Part shown: positions 48,477 through 58,859 of the stretch, in pieces
How positions within the stretch are numbered: the stretch's first letter is position 1
How the letters are laid out: every line of letters begins with the position of its first letter
Assembly (NCBI RefSeq): GCF_010093815.1
Contig: NW_022985551.1
Coordinates: 702,614-766,613 of the forward strand
Reading direction: 5' to 3'
DNA from: Pseudovirgaria hyperparasitica
Taxonomy: Eukaryota > Ascomycota > Dothideomycetes > Acrospermales > Acrospermaceae
DNA: 64,000 bases
Notes under the pieces: model-generated
Databases searched by the model: none
Told to the model about the DNA's origin: nothing
The model's input: the letters and a program-made list of their open reading frames with translations, nothing else
Translations under genes and position numbers: made by a program

Positions 48477-49322
48477 AAAAGAAAAGTGAGGATGTGATCT
48501 TTGGTGCTTGGGAAATTGTGGTCCGGGCGTGATGTTCACTGGGCCAAGACTGCTGGGTAGAACAGTTGGGGGATGATTAGGTGTGAGATCACATGTCTAT
48601 CTCGCTCCCTGAAAGATATCATTATGTGCATCTAACAAAAAACTACCAGGAAGCAGAGGCTAGACGAAAGCTTACGGGGATTGGCTCAAGACATCGCGTC
48701 GTTTTTCTATAACAAGTAATAGAACAGGGCTCGCCTGCCTGCTTATGCTACATACCTTGTCCGCGACATGTCTGACGCCCCACCATATGTTGCACAGCAT
48801 GAATTATCTACCAACAGCATACCGCTGTAGCTAATAACACTCGTTTACAGGCTGACGAGGAGCCTCATAGGACAAAATGAATGATCACACGAAGCTGAGC
48901 CAGGCGCTTACTGCATCCGGGGAGCTCGAGAGGCTGACCAGTCTGTTGAAACGGATATAGCCACCAACTCAGCAAAGCTCCAGCAACAGTCAGCCGCAAT
49001 GCAAGGTAATAATTATGGATGCGCACTCTAAAAAGATCAAACATGAATCAAACTGCGCTTGACCATTAATCTCAGAAATAGACGCTCCTTGACAGACTGT
49101 GTCGCCTGGGTTCTTCAGCCACTGTTATTCATTAAGCCTACACCACCATCCTCGAATACTTGCCAGGATAGTACTACATCAATATGAACCCTTCCACTAT
49201 CAGAGTCCTTGTTTGCGCAAATCAACATCACTACTTCTGTGTCACCTACGCGCAGATGAGACCTACTGTATTCCGGGTCACTGTTTACTACTCCAAATTC
49301 ATATCTTGCTTTGATTGCATAC
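48477..49322. other. Intergenic, no gene recognised
   Basis: 3' flank of the SDR gene and upstream region of the membrane protein gene. Nothing else seen. Confidence 0.4.
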
Positions 49323-51575
49323 ATGTCCTCTCAGTCAAACGGTCATCAGATTCCTCTACTGCCATTAGAGCAGGTTGAAGATACCTACACGAACTCTCTA
49401 CTGCAAAGTTCTTACTCTGACGATGTGTCTCTGAAACATTCCAAGGACTTAGGTCCGTATGCCCCAGTGATCGGGAGACTACCACGATGGGAGGTGACAG
49501 TGCATGTATTTGCCATATGTGCCACCGTTTCTGTTGTGTGGCCTAGCTTCAAGGAGCAGTACTGGCAGGACATTGGTCACTGGAGCCCTGAACTCCAAAA
49601 TAACATTATGAAGGGGCTTCAAGTAGTGTCCAAGCTACATGAGATCATAATGGTGGCCTCGCTGGGCCACATTGTCCTTCACTATACTCGGAGGCTCCTT
49701 GTGGGCACGAGAGGTGTCCCATTGGGCCTTTTGGGGCCGTCTTATGTCGCTGGGTCTCCCTCCACACTTTTCCGGCGGTCTTTCTGGCGATGCTTTCGAG
49801 GAAAACATCTGCTATTTACGCTCCTGTTGATGTCGACATCTATACTTGTTCTGTTCCTCGGTCCCTCCTCAGCTGCCACTATGATTCCATCGCTGGACTG
49901 GTACTCGGCTGAAGGAGCACTACCAAAGGATCCAGAGGTCTACTTCATGGACATATCAAATTTGACTACGGCAGCCGAACAAATATGGCCCCAAAAGCTA
50001 TCAACGACTCAACTCAGTCCTTATCAGAGGAGATCATGTCAGCCGGAATCTAATGTTATGGAGGCTCTGCTGGGACCGATATGCCCTTTCTCTGGGATAT
50101 ACAGCATAATACTATGGTTTGGAGCATGGAAATTGAGTGGCGCTCAGGATGTGCTTGTCGTCAAAGATTGGTCCAATAACGCACAGCGCCTGGTCATCGG
50201 TGAAGTCCTTCCTTCGGTACAGGACGGGAATGATGTTGCGAAAGGTGCGATCGCGACCGCAATACCGGAATTTCTGCTTACTGCAATATCTGGATATTGG
50301 GAATATTTGTCGCGGCGTAAACTTGGGAAGTTGGATCATATCAAGATGCCACAACTTCGTTTCGACGACGATATCGCACTTTACCAGCCACTGGTACATG
50401 TGAGCTGCACCATGACGCACCTCTCTCCAGACCTTGGGAACGTCACGTTTCCAAACCTTGTAGGTAGTCCTTGGGGCGATGCCAATCCCGATTTTGGAAG
50501 AGTCTCTCTTGATGTGGGAGCGAGCACTTGGCAGAGTATATCCCGTGTGAATACGACATTTGACTGGTACAAAGATCCGAACACAACCGCACAGTCATCA
50601 TTGTTAGCATTGTCTAAGGTACCGGTGACTGATGTGCATGAAAATGGTACGACATTCCAGTCTCTGGCAATCGTTCCGTGTAGCATTGATGCACGATGGG
50701 CAGCCTCAGGCATTAGATATCAGCCTTGGAACTCCAGCATTGTCTCAAGCAATGTCAGTAATAACGCATTCCTTGGTTCCGAAGTATTCACAAAGCCTCC
50801 AAGAGCTTCGTCAAAGCGAGTCAGGGAGCGATATGGCATATCTGATCGGCCGATTGATCTACAGCTTGACTGGGCCCAGATGCTCAACTTTAACACATCA
50901 ATGATTGACGGCGAAAACCAGTTGAACGCTACCACCATGAGTCAACTTCTATCCATTGGATTGAATGAACTCAACAACTACACTATCTTTCAGATGCCTA
51001 GTACGACGGACAACGACTCGGACGGAGTCATCAAAGAAACAGTGGCTCGTCTGCTTGGCTTTGTCGTCGCAGATTCAATATCGAGAACAATTCATTCGGG
51101 AATGGCACTCGCAGTAAGCGTTAACGACGGCAATGACACCTCAGAGGTCTTTGACACTCTGCGTGCTCCTGCGCAGAACTCAACCCGGGATTTCACCACT
51201 CTCTTCCGCTCCAGGCCAAACGCCGCTGTGCTGAAACTGCGCTTTGCCGTCGATCGCTATGGCTATGGATACTCTCTACGCAGCACCTCTACGAGAGCGG
51301 CCATTGCATGTCTGTTTCTTTTCAGCATCCTTGTGTTGGCTCACTCGCTGTACATGTTTGCGTCACGCGCTCGCGCAACATTGGTTTATTGCAGGTCGTG
51401 GGGGGATATTGGCGAGCTAGTGGCTCTCGCAGCGAGCTCTGCACCTTCGTCGGTGGCGTACGGTTCAGGTTCTGGAATGAGTTATGGCGAGACTGGGAGG
51501 AATGTTGTGTCGAGAATTCGAATGGCTGATAGCACTCATGACGAACCACAATTTGTCTTGGAGAGTAGTGTCTGA
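49323..51575 (+). CDS. Large fungal membrane protein of unknown function
   Basis: A single exon of 750 residues from ATG 49323 (MSSQSNGHQIPLLPLEQ); the open frame begins earlier at a TTG. About residues 55-75 (EVTVHVFAICATVSVVW) form a first hydrophobic helix, with further helices near 110-130 (EIIMVASLGHIVLHY) and 158-185 (LLFTLLLMSTSILVLFLG). A long central part with several N-x-S/T sites (NLTTA, NTTFDW, NESIVSSN-like) looks extracytoplasmic, and a last helix is ACLFLFSILVLAHSLYMF near residue 660. This arrangement, an N-terminal membrane cluster, a glycosylated lumenal region and a C-terminal anchor, is common in uncharacterised Pezizomycotina proteins. No enzyme motif seen. Confidence 0.75.
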   Translation: MSSQSNGHQIPLLPLEQVEDTYTNSLLQSSYSDDVSLKHSKDLGPYAPVIGRLPRWEVTVHVFAICATVSVVWPSFKEQYWQDIGHWSPELQNNIMKGLQVVSKLHEIIMVASLGHIVLHYTRRLLVGTRGVPLGLLGPSYVAGSPSTLFRRSFWRCFRGKHLLFTLLLMSTSILVLFLGPSSAATMIPSLDWYSAEGALPKDPEVYFMDISNLTTAAEQIWPQKLSTTQLSPYQRRSCQPESNVMEALLGPICPFSGIYSIILWFGAWKLSGAQDVLVVKDWSNNAQRLVIGEVLPSVQDGNDVAKGAIATAIPEFLLTAISGYWEYLSRRKLGKLDHIKMPQLRFDDDIALYQPLVHVSCTMTHLSPDLGNVTFPNLVGSPWGDANPDFGRVSLDVGASTWQSISRVNTTFDWYKDPNTTAQSSLLALSKVPVTDVHENGTTFQSLAIVPCSIDARWAASGIRYQPWNSSIVSSNVSNNAFLGSEVFTKPPRASSKRVRERYGISDRPIDLQLDWAQMLNFNTSMIDGENQLNATTMSQLLSIGLNELNNYTIFQMPSTTDNDSDGVIKETVARLLGFVVADSISRTIHSGMALAVSVNDGNDTSEVFDTLRAPAQNSTRDFTTLFRSRPNAAVLKLRFAVDRYGYGYSLRSTSTRAAIACLFLFSILVLAHSLYMFASRARATLVYCRSWGDIGELVALAASSAPSSVAYGSGSGMSYGETGRNVVSRIRMADSTHDEPQFVLESSV

Positions 51576-52120
51576 ATTTATTGTAGCAATTGAGCTGTCT
51601 GGTGTCTTGAGTTTGTCCTGTAATCTTTGTGTCCATCTCTTCACCACGTCTCGTATCTGGTCGAAGATCTTCCCATTGGACGTGGTAGATAGTCTAGTCA
51701 CCTATCTGATGATGAAGATCGAAGAATCTGCGTGTTTCTCGTGACCCTGAGACTGAGGCAAAACATAAAACCATGTTGGGTTAGCGTGGTATTTAGAGGG
51801 AAGCCCTAGGTATATTAAACGTCCCAAGACTAGAAGGTGTTTTAGACAGCGCGTCATAAGTGTTTCCATGATTTCACCATCAAAGATGATAATGGCAAGT
51901 GGTTTCCGTAGGTCGGCTAACGGTCGCCGAGTAATAGTTTCGTGTGAAGAAATGTGTTTGTCCCCCAGCCTCCGCACTGGGAGCGGCCTTTTCCCCGCAT
52001 AACAAGGTTCTCACCGAGTCACGAGTCCACAACTTTCAAGTCTGTCATACGCAGAAAATAAGAACATCAGCAAACACCAAACATACAACTTCTTCGACTA
52101 CCCATACAATCACATCAACA
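51576..52120. other. Intergenic, promoter of the second SDR gene
   Basis: 545 bases; no gene seen. The 120 bases before 52121 are rich in CA/ACAT words, as in many fungal leaders. An in-frame upstream open stretch is leader, not protein. Confidence 0.4.
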
Positions 52121-53044
52121 ATGCCGCTCTACCAGCCACCCAACGTGTCAGCCCCTGTCCTATCTCAATTCTCACTCGCCGGCAAGATCGTGGCTGTGAC
52201 GGGCGGCGCGCGAGGCATCGGCGTCGAAATCGTGCGTGGCCTCGCCGAGGCAGGTGCAGACGTAGCAGTCATCTACAGCTCATCCAAGGACGCACACGAG
52301 ACAGCAGCAAACATCGCGAAAGACACTGGTGTCCGTGTTGAAGCCTTCCAGGCCGATGTCGGATCACGAGACTCGATCCTCAGCTGCATCGACAAGATCA
52401 CAACGGAGTTCGGCCACGGAAAGCTCGATGTCGTCGTTGCAAACGCAGGTGTATGTGCGAACATCCCGGCGCTCGAATACACCGAGGAGACATGGGCGGC
52501 GAACAACCGTGTCAACTATGACGGCGTGATGTGGACCGCGCAGGCGGCGGGAAAGGTGTTCAAGAAGCAGGGCAAGGGCAACTTTATCATCACGGCGAGT
52601 GTGAGTGCGACGCTGGTCAATCTTCCTCAGCTCCAGGCGGCGTATAATGCGAGTAAGGCTGCGGTGGTGCACCTGGCGAAGTGTCTGGCGGTCGAATGGG
52701 TGGACTTTGCGCGGGTCAATTGTGTCTCGCCGGGCTTCATTCATACGGATAGTAAGGGTCACTGCTTATGAGCTTCGATGTGTGTGACTAATGGATTTAT
52801 GTAGTGATCACTATGCAACCTAAAGAGATGATGGAGCAGTGGCTGCAGATGATACCCGGAAGACGTATATGTCACCCTGCGGAATTGAAGAGTGTAAGTT
52901 GACAGGGAAAGAGAGCCATTCCTGGTCCATCAAGGGAGACGCTGACACGCCAATGTTCAGGCTTATGTGTTTCTGGCCAGCGATTCGTGCTGCTACATGA
53001 CCGGAGCGAATATGGTCATCGACGGCGGTTATACTCTTCCGTGA
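52121..53044 (+). CDS. Short-chain dehydrogenase, sorbose/xylulose reductase-like
   Basis: A cytosolic NADP-dependent sugar or polyol oxidoreductase of the Sou1/LXR type. Exons 52121-52751, 52805-52893 and 52961-53044 give 267 residues. The start MPLYQPPNVSAPVLSQFSL is typical of the group. The cofactor motif is TGGARGIG, then VVVANAGV (NNAG-type), then the catalytic Ser in FIITASVSATLV and Tyr-Lys in YNASKAAVVHLAK. The substrate-side loop follows at VNCVSPGFIHTD, where intron 1 falls. The end CYMTGANMVIDGGYTLP matches the classical SDR closing strand. Frame restored by two introns (53 and 67 bases). The 5' leader is also open but lacks conservation before MPLY. The substrate is inferred from resemblance only. 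Confidence 0.9.
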
Positions 53045-53628
53045 GTGGAGGGAGTCCGTAAGTACACAAGGAGTGCAATCAAGGCCTTAGCCAGGAATTA
53101 CTATTGTTTATTGTGCTTCAAGCCTACCTCATCGGGACCAATATCAAGACATTCTGAGCAAGAAAGTTTCCAATCGATCTTTTGTTTGTGTGATGTCTGT
53201 GAGACAACATTGTCATAATTCATATATTGCACTCCGTGGTCCTATGCTACGATATGGCAACCCCTTAGCGAGTTCGGAATATCCCTGTTGATGCATGCGT
53301 GAAGCGGTCTCCGCGCTTCTTCGCTATCTCGCATCATGTTGCATAGAGCAATTTGCTGTAGGAAGCTTGTCGCTCTTGGCACGTCCCGTATCTGGTGCCC
53401 CTATCATGAGGCTGGTATTCCGTTCTGATTAATGTGGAGGTCCAAGTGATTTGATATAGAGTTATCTTTGGGAGAATTCATGATCCGGATCGAAGGTCTA
53501 AAGCCCTTCCCGACCCTTAGAAATGAGCGATCCCATCGGCTCTTCGAATGTTTTCTACTACATTGCGACTTTGATGCTCCCAGTCTAGAGGAAGTCTCGC
53601 GGATCCATGCATTTGCGGGTCTGAAGAG
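53045..53628. other. Intergenic between convergent SDR and MTQ2 genes
   Basis: 3' flanks of two convergent genes; nothing else recognised. Confidence 0.4.
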
Positions 53629-54399
53629 TCAAGGTTCCCTCCAGATTCTCAAGATCTGCAGCTTCTCCCATCCACCTTTCTTCCCACTGAACCCTGCTGT
53701 GAGTACCCTCCACTCCGAGCCCCACTGTCTGATACTTTGCTTGACTGCTTCAGGTTTGTTTTGGGCGCAAAGCAACACATATGCGACGCCACGTTTTGGA
53801 TGGAGAATTACGGGAATCTCAGCCAATAGTTTGTTCGTGACCTCCATACCATTCACGCCGCCGGCGTATGATAGTGCGAGGAGGTGAGAGTCTCGAGCAA
53901 ATGATGTTGCTGGACTCATAGTCGACCGGAGGTTGTACTCGGCATGTTTAACAGCATCTGGCAGATCCTCTGTTGGGACATATGGCGGGTTGAAGATAAG
54001 AACATCTACTAGCCCGGGCCGTATTGATGCTGTTAGATCGGTATTCAGAATATCTAATGATGTGGTCTTCAATGACCGCATTTCTGATATCGCCGTCTCC
54101 ACGGTCTTTGAGGCAGCGTGGCAGGCAAAGCTGTTGATGTCAGTGCCGAGCGTGACAACGTCCGGGCGGCCAAGAATAATGTGTGCGTTGGCAGCGGCAA
54201 ACGCAAGAACTACACCAGACCCAACACCGGTCTCGACGATCATCGGACTTCCATGTTGTTCATGCGCGGCCGAGAATCGCTGGTGAAGAAACGAGATTTC
54301 CGTTGCGGATGAAAGTGTATCCAAAAACAAGTATGAATCTTCATATGGCTCATAGATTCGATCGAAAGACACATGCGATGTATCTGGCGTCGGCAGCAT
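53629..54399 (-). CDS. MTQ2: eRF1 glutamine methyltransferase catalytic subunit, MTQ2
   Basis: Methylates the glutamine of the GGQ motif in translation termination factor eRF1, with TRM112 as partner. A single exon of 256 residues from ATG 54399 (MLPTPDTSHVSFDRIYEPYED), which matches the family start; a longer frame reaches back to 54525 but has no conservation. The SAM-binding motif is IVETGVGSGVV (residues about 54-64). The acidic ribose-binding residue is in TLGTDINSFA. The catalytic signature is NPPY at 137-140, preceded by DVLIF, and followed by VPTEDLPDA. It belongs to the HemK/PrmC-type class I methyltransferases. Transcribed divergently from SDHAF3. Confidence 0.93.
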   Translation of the reverse strand: MLPTPDTSHVSFDRIYEPYEDSYLFLDTLSSATEISFLHQRFSAAHEQHGSPMIVETGVGSGVVLAFAAANAHIILGRPDVVTLGTDINSFACHAASKTVETAISEMRSLKTTSLDILNTDLTASIRPGLVDVLIFNPPYVPTEDLPDAVKHAEYNLRSTMSPATSFARDSHLLALSYAGGVNGMEVTNKLLAEIPVILHPKRGVAYVLLCAQNKPEAVKQSIRQWGSEWRVLTAGFSGKKGGWEKLQILRIWREP

Positions 54400-54625
54400 G
54401 TCCATGCACGTCAAAGATGTTCCAGAAGCCCGGTTGGGTTGAAGGGTGATTTTCTGTATTGCGTTGCGGTGCAGTGAGGCCGCTAAAAATCCCTGCTCCG
54501 AAAATTGTTGTTTGGATGCTCCCAAAAAGCTGCATCAGACGTCACTACTTGGCATGTTATCGTTGCAGCATCACAATTCCCGTCAACGTCTGTTCCATAT
54601 AGTGTAATATCTACCCTCTATCGCA
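54400..54625. promoter_or_regulatory. Shared divergent promoter, MTQ2 / SDHAF3
   Basis: 226 bases between outward-facing ATGs: the most compact divergent pair in the window. No TATA box is clear. Confidence 0.5.
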
Positions 54626-55262
54626 ATGAAAGTGTTTCAACGCCTCGCGGCTTCGGCAACTGTCGTCAAGTCCGCCGCCAATCTATTCGGCAATCAGATG
54701 GCCATCCTCCCACCGATTCCGTTATACCGACGACTGCTTCGCGCACATCGCAAGCTGCCCAAAGAGCAACGAACGTTAGGCGACGAGTACATCAAGGCAG
54801 AATTTCGTGCACACAAGAGCGTTGAAAATCCCGTACAGATAGTGAGAAACCCACAATGCGTATGCCGAAGACCCAGCCTAACGCCAGCCTCAACAGATCG
54901 GATTCCTCAGCGAATGGCAGATGTATGCCCAAACAATCGAAGGAAACTCCTGGCGTGACGGTAGGATGGACAAGAGTAAGGTGGACAAAATGAGTGGTGA
55001 GTCCTCATAGGGTTTCTCTTGCGCTTCCGAGTTGGTAGCCTAATGATGGGATGCGCCTGCCGTAATGGAACTGCTGCAATGACTTGTCCTCTCGGATTGT
55101 TGCAATTTACACCATTCCTAAGATGCTTCATTGCTAATTATATGTGCTGCAGACGACCAGATCACTCAAATGTACGAGCTTATGCAAGCAATTCGAAATC
55201 GTGAACTAGAAGAGAACGACGCAGAACACACCCCGCCACCGCCCCCAGAACCGAAGAATTAA
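54626..55262 (+). CDS. SDH7: Succinate dehydrogenase assembly factor 3 (SDH7/ACN9)
   Basis: An LYR-motif protein of the mitochondrial matrix that helps mature the iron-sulphur subunit of complex II. Exons 54626-54841, 54897-54996 and 55153-55262 give 141 residues. The N-terminal 24 residues (MKVFQRLAASATVVKSAANLF) are basic and amphipathic, a targeting sequence. The LYR motif is in ILPPIPLYRRLLRAHRKLP. The conserved helices continue with GDEYIKAEFRAHKSVENP, then IGFLSEWQMYAQ after intron 1, and end QITQMYELMQAIRNRELEE. Intron 2 (156 bases) is longer than most here. A Pro-rich tail (HTPPPPPEPKN) follows, as in some fungal forms. Together with the GRIM-19 gene it is one of two respiratory-complex genes here. 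Confidence 0.93.
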
Positions 55263-55640
55263 TGTACAGCAAGCGCTCTGTCTATTAAAGAAGCTCAGAT
55301 ACTGATCTAGAGCTTCACCATCTACATGGTCAATTTACAGCTCTGTCAATGAGGCGCGTTCACTGATACACAGCGACAGACCCCGCGACTTCGTGGAGAC
55401 TTTCGACGTCGTGAAGGAGCTCCCAATCCTGAAGAAGACATTTATCAGAACGAAATGTTCTTCGGAACACAGTTCGACTTCGTTTCCTATCAAAAGCTAT
55501 CACAAATTTGCAAAACATCTTCCCTCAACTCCAGAACCTCAAGACATCCTCTCATCTATTCTCTCGAGCAGGCTTCCCGAGAATCACAACAATTCTGAAT
55601 CCTCGACAGGGAGAGTTGTCGACACTACAATCATCCCAGC
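55263..55640. other. Intergenic, weak frame only
   Basis: A plus-strand frame from 55393 (METFDVVKELPILKK) runs through here but is Ser-rich and unlike any family I know. I leave it as leader or spacer of the small MCR-type gene. Confidence 0.35.
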
Positions 55641-55952
55641 ATGTGTCGCTCAATTCGCTATATTGCTCCCTGTCACGCCTGGCTAGTCTTCACGCGCCCA
55701 TGCGCTCCAGGGCGAAACCTCATGACCTGTCCAGCCTTTCAAGACGGCGCAACAACTGTTATACCCTCCTTACCGGTGTACGAATACACACGACACGTAC
55801 CAAGACATCAATGCCCTCTATGTGGTCATCGGAGGGGATTGTACGACATGGGCATAGAGCGGATAATCAAGAATGAGAGCAAAGGCGCTAGATTTGGTGC
55901 TGGCCCGACGAAGAGAGGTGTGGGTGTGGAAATTTATTGTTGTATGATGTAA
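55641..55952 (+). CDS. Small fungal MCR-type cysteine protein, hypothetical
   Basis: A single exon of 103 residues. The start MCRSIRYIAPCHAW, a Cys/His-rich beginning, resembles small Pezizomycotina proteins that open with MCR or MCK and end in a conserved Gly/Cys tail. A second Cys pair lies at HQCPLCGHRRG in the middle, preceded by Pro/Tyr-rich linker sequence. The end GIERIIKNESKGARFGAGPTKRGVGVEIYCCMM is the most typical part. The two CxxC-like groups could bind zinc. No signal peptide or membrane helix. The family has no function known to me. There is some chance the real gene has an upstream exon in the frame from 55393. Confidence 0.5.
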   Translation: MCRSIRYIAPCHAWLVFTRPCAPGRNLMTCPAFQDGATTVIPSLPVYEYTRHVPRHQCPLCGHRRGLYDMGIERIIKNESKGARFGAGPTKRGVGVEIYCCMM

Positions 55953-56341
55953 GACAATAATAGATCAGTGCTTTGCTGTACTTGCTTATGTTGATATATC
56001 TACATTCAAAGGCTCTATTTAGCATTGCTGTACAGAAGCTATCATTATTTTGTGTCACAAGCACCACAGAACCTCGAAAGTCGCGCCTTTGTACACCAGA
56101 TATGAGGTTAAACTGCAAGCACGGTATCAGGACCCTACGATCACGAGCTCATTTACACGTTAATGCGCTGTACGAATCCGCTTAACGTGCTATGCCGATA
56201 AATTATACAGTGCTAGATACCCCTAATTCAAAGTTGAGGCGCACATTCCACAAAGTATCAGCTGGCCCAATCCAGCTTCCTTTCTCATGGCTATAACCTT
56301 TTAAGCAACCCTACACCCTGCTATCGCCGCTATATTATAAT
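55953..56341. other. Intergenic, no gene recognised
   Basis: Convergent 3' flanks; nothing else seen. Confidence 0.4.
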
Positions 56342-58249
56342 CTAACGGCGGAAGGTGAACTTCTTCACAATGTCATATGCCTCGTCCTCAACCTCTCCAA
56401 ACGTACCAACGTCGCCCTGCTGTGCAAGCTCGCTCAGTTGTGCGACCTTGTCTGAGATAGGCATGTCCCGCTCCCAGCGTGGGTAGCTCGACTTCAGCTT
56501 TCGCATCAGTCCTTCAAGCCTGTCCCTGAGGTCATGCTTGTCTTGCTCGAGTCTAGCACTGGCGCTCAGCGCCCTGGAGGGCTCAGAACCGCGTATCTGG
56601 GGCGTCTGTAGCCTACTCCTGCGTAGAGCTGTGTGTAGATCGAAGGGAGTGGCACTTGTCCTGTAGGCTGGTGTCGAGCGGCTTGACATGTAATCCTGGG
56701 GAGTGAGGACTGGTTAGCATGGGCTTTAGGTATTGAGAGTCGATGAGGCTACATACTGGTGCATTGTCATCATCGTCGTTGTCATCATCCGAATCGGAAT
56801 CAATGACGTGTCGTCGAGCAGTGGCAGTCCTACGTGTGAAGCTCGGCAGCTTACGAATCTTCTCGACTGCCCTCATACGGGCAGATTTTGGTCCTGCGCC
56901 TGTCTGCTTCGCTGCCTTTTGGGGTATGGCAGCCTGTGTTTCGGAAAGGTCATCCTCACGTTCGGCGAACGCGACTCGCTTCACAGCGCTCTTCGTGTTG
57001 AAAGTCGTGACTGGGACAGCAGGGGTGGCTGTCTGTAGGCGTGGTGCAACAGGGACGTTTCTATATTTCGGATTCTTCAGGTATGACCACCGCGCGATGC
57101 AGATTTGGCATCCGGGGTTGGCGTTAGCAGGGTTCCCGCTTACTCCGAATTTGTGGGCGATTTCGACCTCCTCGCATGAATTGCAGGGCGCCCCTAGGGG
57201 GAGAAGCTGGAATTCGGAGGAGGTAGACGAATGGCGCTCTAAGATTCCTTTACTTAGCGTTGCCACTTCTCACAATGTCGCATGAGCTCAGGGTCAAACT
57301 TACTTGATGTCTTATCGGGTGTAACCTGAGCCTTCTTGGAGCTGATCTCAATCTCAGAGCTCGGAGAACGTACCCTCTTCCTGGATTGGGTCGTACCCTG
57401 CAGAGAAACCAGATGGGGAGAATTTCTGGAAGCTTCAAGGAATGCAAATCTCTGGCGAACATGAGACTTATCAATGTCCCCCAATGACGTAGATTTGGTC
57501 AACTCAAGGTCGGTAAAGTTGCCCTCCTCATTATCATCTTGGTGTTCTGAGTCCTGGTGCTCTGGGACCTCCCGGAATTCGTGCCAAGGAGCCTTGTCGG
57601 AAGGCCAGATTCTTGAAGACGCACCATCATGGATCCATTCATTTGGCAGGGCAAGTTGCTCTGTTTGCTGTTGCTTCATTGCGTTGTTGAAATCTTCACT
57701 TACTCCTTCTCGGACGTCAGACTCGAGGTTGTCAAAATCGACTGTCAAGCAGATACGGACTTTTCCGCAGCTCAGTATCTCTTGTATATCCTCTATGAGT
57801 TGCAGGCCTTTACTGGAAGTAAGTTTTTCCTCAGTCCTGTTCCATTTGACCAGCACACAGTGACTGAGCTGGATTGTTGCAGCCAGTGCCATCAAAGACT
57901 CGTCGCGGAACTCACGGACACGAATGTCTCTGTTTAAGTTGACATCACTCCTGGCGTTGGAGATTTGTACATAGCTTGACCCATGACTTTTCGTATTGAT
58001 AGGAGATGAAAGGATATCACACTTGTTAACACCGATGTGAACGACGTGTGGCAGACGTTTGGTCGTGCCAGAGACGTTGGGTATAACCATCGTGAGCTCA
58101 ATTATGGGCGCTGTATCAGCACTGTGGCGAAACCAAACACTCATCGTAGCACCCTCTCTGTCGAGGAATTGGATGACTGGATCATGTTCCGGGTCCTCAT
58201 CATTGGATCCTTGTAGGGCAAAGACATTGAATCTCAATTGTTTTGACAT
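56342..58249 (-). CDS. Unknown fungal protein A, tandem paralogue of the next gene
   Basis: Three exons (58249-57304, 57238-56757, 56695-56342) give 593 residues. Each junction is in phase and the sequence reads smoothly, so what might pass for three short genes is one. Residues 1-180 form a predicted alpha/beta domain (MSKQLRFNVFALQ, MSVWF..APIIELTMVIP, LMALAATIQLSHCVLVKW, GKVRICLTVDFDN) shared in weak form with the neighbour at 58860-60479. A basic Ser/Pro region (SRKRVRSPSSEIEISSKKAQ) looks nuclear. After intron 1 comes a CNSCEEVEIAHKFG and GCQICIARWSYLK pair of CxxC motifs, a possible zinc finger. An acidic stretch precedes the C-terminal helix motif AQLSELAQQGDVGTF. The family is unnamed; DNA or chromatin binding is a guess. 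Confidence 0.75.
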
Positions 58250-58859
58250 TGTCGGCTCAGAGTATATCCTGGAAATTATCGGTCGAGTAGTGAGGCCAAA
58301 GACTGTAGCGTTGTTATCTAATGCTCTGTGGCGAAGTGATTGGGTGACAGTTGCTTACCAAAAGCTTGGGGCTGGATACAGAAATGAAGTCAAGAAAGCT
58401 CGTTGGAGGTATGCCAGAAATCGGGGCACTTTCAATTTGTGGTCGGAAAGGAGGGCACATCAACAAGAAGTATTGCCAAGACGGACCTGGTGAGGCGGGC
58501 CAATGAGAGCTGTACCCCTGTAGGGTTATTTGAAAGCGAACAGTGAGTATTAATAGCTTTTTCGTTATCCCTGTCACTTGTCTAACAGTGAACGATACTA
58601 CAAGAATGTCCAAGCTTCCCTATTAAAGATCTTGTAGGTGGAAATGTCTCTCCGTTCCCTTTCAATCACAGACTCACAAACATGCCAGGTCCCTTTTGCA
58701 GATACTAAATCCGATTGACGCTTTACGAAGAGCGTTGTACGAGCTGTTTATCATAACCTTGTATGCAGTCAACAGTCCCCCTACATTGATATCCCTGGCG
58801 CAGAGTTCAAGATGCCCCTTCCATGACACCATCATACTTTTTCAAGCCCTTTCGAGACT
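58250..58859. promoter_or_regulatory. Spacer between tandem genes A and B
   Basis: 610 bases: the promoter of gene A and the 3' end of gene B. No additional gene seen. Confidence 0.4.

Noticed and set aside
47489-53044. A biosynthetic gene cluster from the two SDRs and the membrane protein
   Set aside because: No synthase, P450, transporter or regulator is near; the SDRs are of ordinary primary-metabolism types and are flanked by DOP1 and MTQ2.
57250-58493. Separate short genes around protein A
   Set aside because: The frames join by good in-phase introns into one 593-residue protein; the other-strand frames are antisense.
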